Position numbers and translations under genes: made by a program | In this document: positions 1 to 6,301 of the stretch, piece by piece | Layout of the letters: each line of letters opens with the position of its first letter | Position numbering within the stretch: the stretch's first letter is position 1 | Notes under the pieces: model-generated | Seen by the model: the letters and a program-made list of their open reading frames with translations, nothing else | Told to the model about the DNA's origin: nothing | Database searches by the model: none | NCBI GenBank assembly: GCA_030149595.1 | Contig: JASFBI010000072.1 | Span: 1-7,778, forward strand | Source of the DNA: Desulfobacterales bacterium | Lineage (GTDB): Bacteria > Desulfobacterota > Desulfobacteria > Desulfobacterales > DAOWNP01 | Length of the DNA: 7,778 nt | Direction: 5' to 3'

Positions 1-1485
1 TTGCTGGAGTGCATTTCTAAGGTCAGTATTAATAAATGCAGCACATCTTTCTCCAAAAGCTATGGGGGTGTCACTTTTTTCTGCAGCAGCACTTATTTCT
101 TTCATGCCTACACCCATATCAACAGAAGCTGATTCTTCAAGAAAACTTCCTGTTCCTGCAGAACATCCTTCGTTCATGGCGTAATCAACAGGAACACTGT
201 TTAAAAAAGAGATAAACTTTGAGTCCTGTCCTCCTATTTCAAAAACAGTATCTACATCAGGGATTTCATCTGCTGCTGCACGACCGTGTGCCAGTATCTC
301 ATTGAAACTTAAACAGTTATCAAGATAGACAGAAACCATCTCTCTGCCTGAACCTGTAACTCCTGTTTGAATAATTTTAATATTTTTATCTTTGCTCGCC
401 TTTATTAACTCTTTTATACATTTTTTTACAGTATTAACAGGATTGCCATGTGTTCTTAGGTAACATTCTGCATCTACAGAACCATTTTCTACATTAAACA
501 GCAATGCTTTGGTGGTTGTGGAGCCTGCATCAACTCCAAGAATATATTCGCCATCTGTCTGTACCTGATCGCTTTTATTGAGACAAACCCTGTAATCCAA
601 AAGAGATTCAGCTTCTTTTAAGGATGATAATTTATCAAAAAAGATATCTTCCCTGTTAATAAAATCATCAATGTTTTTAAGTTCTACACACTCTTTTTCC
701 TCATCTGCAAACAAAGATGCTCCAAAAGCTTCTAAATAAGGACTCTCATCCAAGACAGTAATATTTGAATCTATTAATAAATTTTTAAGATTTTTAACAA
801 ATGGTTTATTTAAAGTAACTCCGCCTGAAATTACGATGTTTTTTGAAGGCCACTGTGCAAGCTCAATCATTTTCACAATTTTTTTTGCTAAATCATAAAT
901 AAGAGACTTGGCAATATCGCCGGGAAAACACTCTCCCTTGTTTAATTTATGGGTTGCATCTGATTTACAATGAACAGAACATCTTGTAGCTAACGAAACT
1001 AAATTTCCTGTTTCACATAACTGTAATCCCTCTTCTAAGCTCAGATTCATTCTTTGCAGCTGTTGTACAACAAATTCTCCGGTTCCTGCGGCACATTTAG
1101 ATGACGAAATAATATTTTTTATAAGTCCGTCTTTTAATGTATATACACTAAAAGTTTCTCCGCCCAGGGAAAGAAGTATATCAGGTTGTATATTATGAAA
1201 TGACAATGCTTTCTCCATGCACTCTGTTTCAGAACGATAGGGGAGATTAAACATAGCTTTGGCTGAAGAACCTGTTACAATCATTTTTGATTTCGTATTA
1301 TCTGTCTTGTATTTATTAAAAAGTTCTTTAACTGTTATTTTAGGATTACCTCCATGCCTTTTTATTTTCTCAACATTGTTGCTGCCGTCTTTTGATCTTC
1401 TGACCCATTTAACAGACACAGCTCCTATTTCCAAACCATCATAAAAAGGATGCTGTTGATTGTCAGATTCATTCAAATCTGCCAT
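1..1485 (-). CDS. 2-hydroxyacyl-CoA dehydratase activase (BcrAD/BadFG/HgdC-type ATPase), two tandem modules, C-terminus outside the window
   Basis: The gene reads leftward from an ATG at 1485 and stays open to base 1, giving 495 residues without a stop. An excellent AGGAGG site at 1497-1492 lies 6 nt before the start. Two ASKHA ATPase modules are visible. Module 1 (about residues 15-290) has a degenerate phosphate-1 motif (GLEIGAVSVK, residues 17-26), SLGGETFSVY, and cysteines C131 (KCAAGTGEF) and C169 (ATRC). Module 2 (from about residue 313) has canonical LGVDAGSTTTK (316-326), EIGGQDSKF, C441 (GCSAGTGSF) and C481 (GERCAAF). In HgdC-type activases the equivalent two cysteines per subunit hold a [4Fe-4S] cluster at the dimer interface, and ATP hydrolysis drives one electron into the dehydratase. 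Two modules in one chain suggest the long-form protein of roughly 1,000-1,450 residues that continues into DUF2229/HgdB-like regions; that part cannot be seen. The family is clear, the acyl-CoA substrate is unknown. A promoter overlapped by palindromes lies upstream. Confidence 0.9.
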   Translation of the reverse strand, partial: MADLNESDNQQHPFYDGLEIGAVSVKWVRRSKDGSNNVEKIKRHGGNPKITVKELFNKYKTDNTKSKMIVTGSSAKAMFNLPYRSETECMEKALSFHNIQPDILLSLGGETFSVYTLKDGLIKNIISSSKCAAGTGEFVVQQLQRMNLSLEEGLQLCETGNLVSLATRCSVHCKSDATHKLNKGECFPGDIAKSLIYDLAKKIVKMIELAQWPSKNIVISGGVTLNKPFVKNLKNLLIDSNITVLDESPYLEAFGASLFADEEKECVELKNIDDFINREDIFFDKLSSLKEAESLLDYRVCLNKSDQVQTDGEYILGVDAGSTTTKALLFNVENGSVDAECYLRTHGNPVNTVKKCIKELIKASKDKNIKIIQTGVTGSGREMVSVYLDNCLSFNEILAHGRAAADEIPDVDTVFEIGGQDSKFISFLNSVPVDYAMNEGCSAGTGSFLEESASVDMGVGMKEISAAAEKSDTPIAFGERCAAFINTDLRNALQQ

Positions 1486-1548
1486 AATACTCCTCCTGCT
1501 TTAAAAAATTTTTGGAAAAATGAAATAGTATATTTATGTAATATACAA

Positions 1549-1583
1549 TGTTTACTGTATAAACATCGTTTATTGTATAAATG
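1549..1583. promoter_or_regulatory. Two tandem palindromic operator-like sites, 18 bp apart
   Basis: TGTTTACTGTATAAACA (1549-1565) is a palindrome with perfect 6-bp arms around CTGTA. A second site centred exactly 18 bp away (1567-1583, core GTTTATTGTATAAAT) matches it at 13 of 17 positions and keeps its own 5-bp arms nearly intact. A weaker copy in the same 18-bp register lies at 1531-1547 (11 of 17). The second site overlaps the proposed -10 and the first overlaps the proposed start point, which suits a repressor binding cooperatively on one face of the helix. The cognate regulator is unknown and is not evident in this window. Confidence 0.5.
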
Positions 1584-1597
1584 AAGTGTATTGTCAA
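1569..1597 (-). promoter_or_regulatory. Probable sigma70-type promoter for the activase gene
   Basis: Read on the minus strand, a perfect -35 box TTGACA (1597-1592) is followed by a 17-nt spacer and AATAAA (1574-1569, 4 of 6 matches to TATAAT). This would start transcription near 1562, with a leader of about 75 nt before the ATG at 1485. An alternative with a better -10 (TATACT near 1532-1527) has only a poor -35 (TAAACA). Confidence 0.45.
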
Positions 1598-1619
1598 GTA
1601 TTATAACAAATGAGAGATA

Positions 1620-1663
1620 TTTTATATGAAACTTCGTCCAACAAACCGTAATCATGAGAGTTT
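1620..1663 (+). repeat. Dispersed 44-bp repeat, copy A
   Basis: These 44 bp match the reverse complement of 5191-5234 at 41 of 44 positions (differences at 1634, 1644 and 1646). Similarity stops abruptly on the right after GAGAGTTT. The copy has short terminal complementarity (AAACT near the left end, AGTTT at the right end), less complete than in copy B. It sits in non-coding DNA upstream of hisS. No gene or known element is recognised in it. Confidence 0.8.
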
Positions 1664-1763
1664 TGGTTTTTATTTCTGTTTTAAAATATATATTCAGCCT
1701 GGAAAAATAAGGGTACAGATATTTGGAAAATATTAATATTTTATAACAGTCTGTCAATGTTAA

Positions 1764-1790
1764 ATCTCAAAAACAATCTCTTTTTGAGAT
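1764..1790. other. Perfect 10-bp-stem hairpin in the hisS upstream region
   Basis: ATCTCAAAAA (1764-1773) and TTTTTGAGAT (1781-1790) form a perfect 10-bp stem with a 7-nt loop. It lies upstream of the proposed hisS promoter, so it is probably not in the hisS mRNA. It is not clearly after any gene. It could be a leftover terminator or a protein site. Its stem is weak because seven of the ten pairs are A-T. Confidence 0.35.
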
Positions 1791-1843
1791 ATTTTAAAGC
1801 AGTTTTAAATATTTTTGTGTTTTTTTAGAGAGTTGAATTATAG

Positions 1844-1871
1844 TTGACTAATCAGTGTTAAATACGATATT
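1844..1871 (+). promoter_or_regulatory. Probable promoter for hisS-aspS
   Basis: TTGACT (1844-1849, 5 of 6 to the -35 consensus) is followed after 16 nt by GATATT (1866-1871, 4 of 6 to the -10 consensus). Transcription would start near 1878, about 50 nt before the hisS ATG. The region is AT-rich, so chance matches are likely and the call is moderate. Confidence 0.4.
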
Positions 1872-1926
1872 TAATTAGGGTTAAAAAATTGTTAACTATT
1901 TAATAAAGAAACATATAGATAAAATT

Positions 1927-3183
1927 ATGATACAAAAAATAAAAGGGTTTAAAGATATTCTTCCTGAGGATATAGGAATTTGGCAAAAAGTAGAGTCTAC
2001 AGCAAAATCCATATTTGAAAGTTTTGGTTTTTCTGAAATAAGGCTGCCCATAATAGAGTCTTCAGAACTGTTCAAAAGAAGTATCGGGGAAAACACAGAT
2101 ATTGTTGAAAAAGAGATGTATACCTTTGCAGACAGAAACGGCGGCCTTATTACATTAAGACCTGAAGCCACAGCATCTGTTGTAAGATCTTATATTCAAA
2201 ATAAAATGTACGCAAAAGATCCGGAAAGAAAGCTTTATACAATAGGACCCATGTTTAGAAGAGAGCGGCCTCAAAAAGGTAGATACAGACAATTTTATCA
2301 GATTAATGCTGAAGTGTTTGGCATTAAATCTCCTCTTATAGATGCACAACTGATTCTTATGCTTACAAATCTATTTGAAAAACTTGAAGTAAAAGATGTT
2401 ATTACACACTTAAACTCCCTGGGCTGCCCCGGGTGTCGTCCTGATTTCAGAAGAGCTCTGATTGATTTTTTTAAGCCTGTTTCAGATGAGCTTTGTAAAG
2501 ACTGTATAAGGCGTATTGATAAAAACCCGTTAAGAGTTTTAGATTGCAAATCTCCTTCCTGTAAAAAAGCTGTGGAAAATGCACCGGTGATAACAGATTA
2601 TCTGTGTGCTGAGTGTGAGACACATTTTATTGCAGTTGTTGATACATTAAAAAAACAAAATATCCCTTTCAAGTTAAATACCAGGCTTGTCCGTGGATTA
2701 GATTATTATACACGTACAACATTTGAAATTCAGACAAGTCTTCTTGGAGCACAAAGTGCTGTTGCAGGAGGAGGTCGATATGATGGACTTGTCAAGGTAT
2801 TAGGAGGCCCTGATCAGCCAGCTGTAGGATTTGCCATAGGATTTGACAGGCTGGTTGAAATTATGGCAGTTTCTCAAAAACAGAAGGAGTCTTGTATAGA
2901 TATTTTTATTGCTGCCCTTGGAGAAAAAAGCAGTACAATAGCTTACAGATGGATTTGTGAACTGAATCTTTCAGGAATCAAGGCTGAGATGGATTTTTCA
3001 GGTAAAAGTTTAAAGAGCCAGATGAGAAAAGCAGGTAAATTAAATGCCATGTATGTAGCTATTATGGGAGAAGTTGAACTCAATGATGGAGCTGTTATTG
3101 TAAGAGATATGAAAACAAAGGTTCAGGAGTCGATTCCCATAAAGAAATTTATAGAGTCTGTAAAAGATAGAAAAGCAGCATAA
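1927..3183 (+). CDS. hisS: Histidyl-tRNA synthetase (HisRS, class II)
   Basis: HisRS charges tRNA-His with histidine in the cytoplasm, using ATP. At 418 residues it has the usual bacterial length, and its start aligns with known HisRS N-termini (KIKGFKDILPEDIGIWQ). Class II and HisRS signatures appear in order: LRPEATASVVR (78-87), motif 2 FRRERPQKGRYRQF (110-123), the histidine-binding LVRGLDYYTRTTFE (254-267), GGGRYDGL (281-288), and motif 3 AVGFAIGFDRL (299-309). The anticodon-binding domain covers about 325-415. The insertion domain between motif 2 and LVRGLDYY carries eight cysteines: C167/C170, C190/C193, C207/C212 and C227/C230. Escherichia coli HisRS lacks these, and they may bind zinc. 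The ribosome-binding site is weak (AAAGAAAC, 1906-1913). aspS follows on the same strand 86 bp after the stop. Confidence 0.97.
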   Translation: MIQKIKGFKDILPEDIGIWQKVESTAKSIFESFGFSEIRLPIIESSELFKRSIGENTDIVEKEMYTFADRNGGLITLRPEATASVVRSYIQNKMYAKDPERKLYTIGPMFRRERPQKGRYRQFYQINAEVFGIKSPLIDAQLILMLTNLFEKLEVKDVITHLNSLGCPGCRPDFRRALIDFFKPVSDELCKDCIRRIDKNPLRVLDCKSPSCKKAVENAPVITDYLCAECETHFIAVVDTLKKQNIPFKLNTRLVRGLDYYTRTTFEIQTSLLGAQSAVAGGGRYDGLVKVLGGPDQPAVGFAIGFDRLVEIMAVSQKQKESCIDIFIAALGEKSSTIAYRWICELNLSGIKAEMDFSGKSLKSQMRKAGKLNAMYVAIMGEVELNDGAVIVRDMKTKVQESIPIKKFIESVKDRKAA

Positions 3184-3269
3184 TATTTTATTTTTTTGTT
3201 ATGGGCAAACCAGAATGAAAAATTCAGCTCGGTCTCATGGCTGTTATTAAGGAAGGAACTATATTTTAT

Positions 3270-5045
3270 ATGGATATGATGGGAAAAATGAAAAGAACAC
3301 ATCATTGTAATGAGCTTAGTGCCAAAGATGCAGGCAAAGAAGTAACTCTTATGGGGTGGGTACAGAGAAGAAGGGATCATGGAGGTGTTATCTTTATAGA
3401 TTTGCGTGACAGGGAAGGACTCTGTCAGGTGGTATTTAATCCTGATAAAAATATTGATATACACAAACATGCTCACACCATAAGAAATGAATTTGTCATT
3501 GGAATTTCAGGTGTTGTTGAAAAAAGACCTGAAGGAATGATAAATACTAATCTTAAAACCGGAGAAATAGAGATATCTGTCAATGAGCTTAAAATTTTTA
3601 ATAAAGCTGCAACACCTCCTTTTCTTATTGAGGACAGTATAGATGTTTCTGATAACATCAGACTGGAAAACCGGCATATAGATTTAAGACGTCCGGCACT
3701 TATGAAGAATATAATAACAAGGCATAAAATAGGGAAGGCAGTAAGGAATTATTTAAACAATCTTGGTTTTATTGATATTGAAACTCCAATGCTAACAAAA
3801 AGTACACCTGAAGGGGCCAGAGATTATCTTGTACCCAGCAGAGTTAACCAGGGAACATTTTATGCTCTTCCCCAGTCACCACAGATTTTCAAACAACTTC
3901 TCATGGTTGCCGGGTTTGACAGGTACTATCAGATAGTAAAATGTTTCAGGGATGAAGACCTTAGAGCAGACAGGCAGCCTGAATTTACACAAATAGATAT
4001 TGAAATGTCATTTATTGATGAAAATCAGATAATGGCTGTGGCTGAGGGTATGATACAAAGCCTTTTTAAAGAAGTTCTTGAAAAAGAAGTTACTCTGCCA
4101 TTTGCCTGTATATCATATAAAGAAGCCATGGACAGATATGGTCTTGATAAACCTGATACACGATTTAAACTTGAATTAAAAGATGTTACAGACATTGTAA
4201 AAGAGTCTGGTTTTAAGGTTTTTGCAAGTGTTGCCAAAAAAGGCGGGATGGTAAAAGCTTTAAATGCCAAACAGAGCAGTTCTCTTTCGAGAAAAGAGAT
4301 AGATGGTCTTACTGACTTTGTATCTATATACAGGGCAAAGGGGCTTGCATGGATAAAAGTAAAAGAGGATTCATGGCAGTCTCCCATTGCAAAGTTTTTT
4401 ACAGATGATGAAAAAGATGCTCTTGCAGAGAAAATTGAAATGGAACCAGGAGATTTGATTCTTTTTGTTGCAGATCAGCCTAAAATAGTGAATGAAGCAT
4501 TGGGCCATCTGCGAAATCATATGGGGAAAAAACTGGGACTTATAGATGAAACCATATTTAATTTTCTCTGGGTTACAGATTTCCCACTTTTTGACTATGA
4601 TGAAACAGAAAAACGATATCAGGCTTTGCACCATCCTTTTACATCTCCTGTGGAAACAGATTTTGATAAACTGAAAACCGAGCCTGCATCTATTCTGTCC
4701 AGAGCATATGATCTTGTATTAAATGGTTCTGAGATAGGAGGCGGAAGTATTCGTATACACAGTGCAGATATTCAGCAGCAGGTGTTTACTGCATTGGGGC
4801 TTAAAGAGGATGATTACAAAGAGAAATTTGGATTTCTTTTAGATGCACTTAAATCAGGAGCTCCACCCCATGGAGGTATAGCTTTTGGTTTAGACAGGCT
4901 GGCAATGATTTTATGTAATCAGGAATCTTTGCGTGATGTTATAGCTTTTCCAAAAACCCAGAAAGCATCATGTCTTATGACAAAAGCTCCGTCAAAAGCT
5001 AGTTTTAAACAGTTAGAAGAGTTAAACCTTAAATCAACTCTTTAA
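3270..5045 (+). CDS. aspS: Aspartyl-tRNA synthetase (AspRS, class II), probably non-discriminating
   Basis: AspRS attaches aspartate to tRNA-Asp. The frame is open from an ATG at 3237, but ATG 3270 is preferred: AAGGAAGG at 3249-3256 precedes it, ATG 3237 has no ribosome-binding site, and the result of 591 residues matches the roughly 590 usual for bacterial AspRS. ATG 3288 (MKRTHHC) is also possible. From Met-3270 the order is: OB-fold anticodon domain (about 7-125, with GWVQRRRDHGG), motif 1 (FIDIETPMLTKSTPEG, near 167-182), motif 2 (CFRDEDLRADRQPEFTQID, near 225-243), bacterial GAD insertion (about 285-410), and motif 3 (GIAFGLDRLAM, near 536-546). His37 in RRRDHGG and Gly89 in KRPEG match the positions found in the non-discriminating Pseudomonas aeruginosa AspRS, where E. 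coli has Leu and Lys. This suggests it also makes Asp-tRNA-Asn for GatCAB. It is probably co-transcribed with hisS, since no terminator is seen between them. Confidence 0.95.
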   Translation: MDMMGKMKRTHHCNELSAKDAGKEVTLMGWVQRRRDHGGVIFIDLRDREGLCQVVFNPDKNIDIHKHAHTIRNEFVIGISGVVEKRPEGMINTNLKTGEIEISVNELKIFNKAATPPFLIEDSIDVSDNIRLENRHIDLRRPALMKNIITRHKIGKAVRNYLNNLGFIDIETPMLTKSTPEGARDYLVPSRVNQGTFYALPQSPQIFKQLLMVAGFDRYYQIVKCFRDEDLRADRQPEFTQIDIEMSFIDENQIMAVAEGMIQSLFKEVLEKEVTLPFACISYKEAMDRYGLDKPDTRFKLELKDVTDIVKESGFKVFASVAKKGGMVKALNAKQSSSLSRKEIDGLTDFVSIYRAKGLAWIKVKEDSWQSPIAKFFTDDEKDALAEKIEMEPGDLILFVADQPKIVNEALGHLRNHMGKKLGLIDETIFNFLWVTDFPLFDYDETEKRYQALHHPFTSPVETDFDKLKTEPASILSRAYDLVLNGSEIGGGSIRIHSADIQQQVFTALGLKEDDYKEKFGFLLDALKSGAPPHGGIAFGLDRLAMILCNQESLRDVIAFPKTQKASCLMTKAPSKASFKQLEELNLKSTL

Positions 5046-5055
5046 AAAAAGATGG

Positions 5056-5091
5056 ATATCCCGGATCAGTTTTATCGGGCCGGGATATTTT
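5056..5091 (+). terminator. Rho-independent terminator after aspS
   Basis: ATATCCCGG (5056-5064) pairs perfectly with CCGGGATAT (5080-5088) around a 15-nt loop, followed by TTTTATT. It begins 10 bp after the aspS stop. The T-run is short and interrupted. The stem sequence resembles that of the terminator after the rubrerythrin gene. Confidence 0.75.
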
Positions 5092-5190
5092 ATTAATAAA
5101 GTTTGATTTGGTTCTAATTTTTAAATTTTCGTTTTGACCAACCGGCATGACCGGAGCATGGTTATTCTTTATCGGGCACAACAAAAAATG

Positions 5191-5234
5191 AAACTCTCAT
5201 GATTACGATCTGTTGGACGGAGTTTCATATAAAA
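5191..5234 (-). repeat. Dispersed 44-bp repeat, copy B (inverted relative to copy A)
   Basis: This is the reverse-complement partner of 1620-1663 (41 of 44 identical). Here the end symmetry is complete: ATGAAACTC (5188-5196) and GAGTTTCAT (5220-5228) form a perfect 9-bp inverted repeat around a 23-nt centre, so the unit could fold as a hairpin or be read as a tiny element with terminal inverted repeats. It lies between the aspS terminator and the rubrerythrin operon promoter. Confidence 0.8.
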
Positions 5235-5265
5235 TCAGGCAAAAAAATTCTGTTACGAGACGATC

Positions 5266-5280
5266 TGGCATATTTGTTGT
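5266..5280 (+). promoter_or_regulatory. Possible sigma54 (-24/-12) promoter for the 77-aa gene and rubrerythrin
   Basis: TGGCATATTTGTTGT fits the sigma54 pattern TGGCA-N6-TTGC with exact spacing, preceded by the favoured pyrimidine. The only key deviation is GT in place of GC at -12. Transcription would start near 5292, about 49 nt before the ATG at 5341. Sigma54 promoters need an enhancer-binding activator, and one is encoded 0.8 kb downstream of this operon's start. No good sigma70 pair was found; TATAAT at 5286-5291 has no acceptable -35. Confidence 0.4.
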
Positions 5281-5340
5281 ATAAATATAATTTAAATTTT
5301 TGGTTTTTAAAAAGTAACCATAAAATAAGTTTTTATATTT

Positions 5341-5574
5341 ATGCTGAAAAAAAAAAGTGATGCAAATATTGCAAGTACAATTAAACTTGCACAACAAATG
5401 ATCAGGCTTGCTCAAAATGGTGATGAATACAGAGAAGATGCCGGTTGCGGTGTCCTTTACGGAATCCTTTTAGACAGTGGATACAGGATTCTTGATCTTG
5501 CCCAAAAGGAAAAACAAAACCATATTGAAAAAGGCTTATGGAATGAATCAACTAAGGAAAGGATATTAAAATGA
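5341..5574 (+). CDS. Small conserved-looking protein of unknown function, coupled to rubrerythrin
   Basis: This 77-residue protein is not assigned to a named family. It is charged and probably mostly alpha-helical: an amphipathic stretch (about 8-27, [15 protein letters not shown]), a central [20 protein letters not shown] segment (31-50) with the only cysteine (C36), and a lysine/glutamate-rich tail (about 53-77). There is no signal peptide or membrane segment, so it should be cytosolic. Its stop overlaps the rubrerythrin start by 4 bp (ATGA, 5571-5574), and the rubrerythrin ribosome-binding site lies inside this gene. That arrangement argues that it is a real gene, translationally coupled to rubrerythrin. 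Its own ribosome-binding site is weak (AAATAAG at about 5325-5331). A helper or regulatory role in peroxide defence is possible but unproven. Confidence 0.75.
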   Translation: MLKKKSDANIASTIKLAQQMIRLAQNGDEYREDAGCGVLYGILLDSGYRILDLAQKEKQNHIEKGLWNESTKERILK

Positions 5575-6113
5575 AGACTTATGTATGTTCAGTGTGCGGC
5601 TATTCACATAAGGGAGACGATGCTCCTCTAAAATGTCCACAATGCGGTGCTGCAAAGGAAAAATTTGCTGTACAGGAGGGAGAACTTGTATGGGCAGATG
5701 CCCACGTTATAGGTGTTGCAAAGGATTGTGATCCTGAAATTCTCCAGGGGTTGAAAGATAATTTTATGGGTGAATGCACAGAAGTTGGTATGTACCTTGC
5801 CATGAGCCGTCAGGCTGATCGGGAAGGCTATCCAGAGGTTGATGAGGCTTATAAAAGAATAGCCTTTGAAGAAGCAGAGCATGCATCAAAATTTGCTGAA
5901 CTTCTTGGTGAAGTGCTTGAATCTGATACAAAGGCAAATCTTGAAGCAAGAGTTCTTGCTGAAAATGGAGCATGTGCCGGGAAAAAACAAATTGCTACAA
6001 AAGCAAAGAAACTGGGTTATGATGCAATCCATGATACAGTCCATGAGATGTGCAAGGATGAAGCCCGCCATGGATTAGCTTTCCAGGGTCTTCTTAATCG
6101 TTTTTTTAAATAA
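5571..6113 (+). CDS. Rubrerythrin with N-terminal rubredoxin domain (reverse rubrerythrin type)
   Basis: Rubrerythrins reduce hydrogen peroxide in the cytoplasm of anaerobes with electrons from NAD(P)H via rubredoxin or related carriers. In this 180-residue protein a rubredoxin-like iron site comes first (C6-X2-C9 in VCSVCGY and C22-X2-C25 in KCPQCGA), followed by a ferritin-like diiron helical bundle (about 50-180). Likely diiron ligands are E68 (GECTEV), E101 and H104 (EEAEH), a Glu in RVLAENG (probably E131), and E164 and H167 (DEARHG). The spacing E68 to E101 (33) matches that of the classical rubrerythrin E20-E53 pair. In classical rubrerythrin the rubredoxin domain is C-terminal; the N-terminal order matches the reverse rubrerythrins known from clostridia. 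The start overlaps the upstream gene's stop, with AAAGGA at 5558-5563 placed 7 nt before it. A strong terminator follows. Confidence 0.92.
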   Translation: MKTYVCSVCGYSHKGDDAPLKCPQCGAAKEKFAVQEGELVWADAHVIGVAKDCDPEILQGLKDNFMGECTEVGMYLAMSRQADREGYPEVDEAYKRIAFEEAEHASKFAELLGEVLESDTKANLEARVLAENGACAGKKQIATKAKKLGYDAIHDTVHEMCKDEARHGLAFQGLLNRFFK

Positions 6114-6140
6114 CCGGCAGTCACCAGATTGTGAAGCTGT

Positions 6141-6184
6141 AAAAATATCCCAGGATCTGTATGTTACTGGGATATTTTTTTTAT
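6141..6184 (+). terminator. Strong rho-independent terminator after rubrerythrin
   Basis: AAAAATATCCCAG (6141-6153) pairs perfectly with CTGGGATATTTTT (6167-6179), a 13-bp stem with a 13-nt loop, and runs into further Ts to 6184. The A-rich 5' arm means it may also work on the other strand. It begins 28 bp after the rubrerythrin stop and separates that operon from the regulator gene. Confidence 0.9.
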
Positions 6185-6281
6185 CAATTTTCAGGTACAA
6201 GTTCTATCCTGACGAAACTATTTTTTGCATATCTTTTCTAATAAAATCCCTCTTTTATAAAAACAGAAAAAATCATTGCTT

Positions 6282-6301
6282 ATGATACATAAATGTGTCA
6301 T
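6282..6301. promoter_or_regulatory. 20-bp palindrome upstream of the sigma54 regulator gene
   Basis: ATGATACAT (6282-6290) and ATGTGTCAT (6293-6301) are 9-bp arms with one mismatch around an AA centre. The site abuts a possible -35 box (TTTACA, 6301-6306), so it could be an operator, perhaps for autoregulation. No identical site was found in front of the rubrerythrin operon. Confidence 0.4.

Larger units (their letters stand above)
1486..1926. other. 441-bp divergent intergenic region between the activase gene and hisS
   Basis: This very AT-rich spacer holds no convincing gene. Open frames in it lack ribosome-binding sites and have low-complexity, AT-driven composition. From left to right it contains the activase ribosome-binding site, two tandem palindromes over a TTGACA-type leftward promoter (1549-1597), copy A of a dispersed repeat (1620-1663), a perfect 16-bp AT palindrome at 1727-1742 (AAAATATTAATATTTT), a 10-bp-stem hairpin (1764-1790), and a likely hisS promoter (1844-1871). 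Confidence 0.8.
5046..5340. other. 295-bp intergenic region between aspS and the rubrerythrin operon
   Basis: No gene is supported here. The region holds the aspS terminator (5056-5091), a short GC-richer patch near 5139-5163 with two CCGGs and two GCATGs, copy B of the dispersed repeat (5188-5234), and a possible sigma54 promoter (5266-5280). From about 5280 to the next ATG it is almost entirely A/T. Confidence 0.7.

Noticed and set aside
1259..1757. Open frames at 1259-1444 (plus) and 1473-1757 (minus)
   Set aside because: The first lies antisense within the activase gene, whose motifs are unmistakable. The second sits mostly in AT-rich spacer, has no ribosome-binding site, and its composition looks like translated non-coding DNA.
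1866..1926. T-box or other aminoacyl-tRNA riboswitch before hisS
   Set aside because: No T-box sequence (AGGGTGGAACC-like) or terminator/antiterminator pair lies between the proposed promoter and the start; the leader is too short.
3237..3269. ATG at 3237 as the aspS start
   Set aside because: It has no ribosome-binding site and adds 11 residues not expected in AspRS; ATG 3270 has AAGGAAGG upstream and gives the usual length.
3123..4634. Minus-strand open frames opposite hisS and aspS
   Set aside because: They are antisense to conserved synthetase motifs and show no family features or ribosome-binding sites.
5098..5138. Weak TTGGTT/GACCAA inverted repeat after the aspS terminator
   Set aside because: The stem is only 6 bp with one wobble pair and a long AT-rich loop, so it is expected by chance.
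5188..5234. Repeat copies as CRISPR repeats or integron attC sites
   Set aside because: There is only one copy at each locus with no spacer array and no cas genes. A GTTGGAC heptamer resembles an attC box, but the partner boxes are missing and there is no integrase.
5866..6078. Alternative plus-frame and minus-frame ORFs inside the rubrerythrin gene
   Set aside because: They are frame shadows of a gene with clear iron-ligand motifs.
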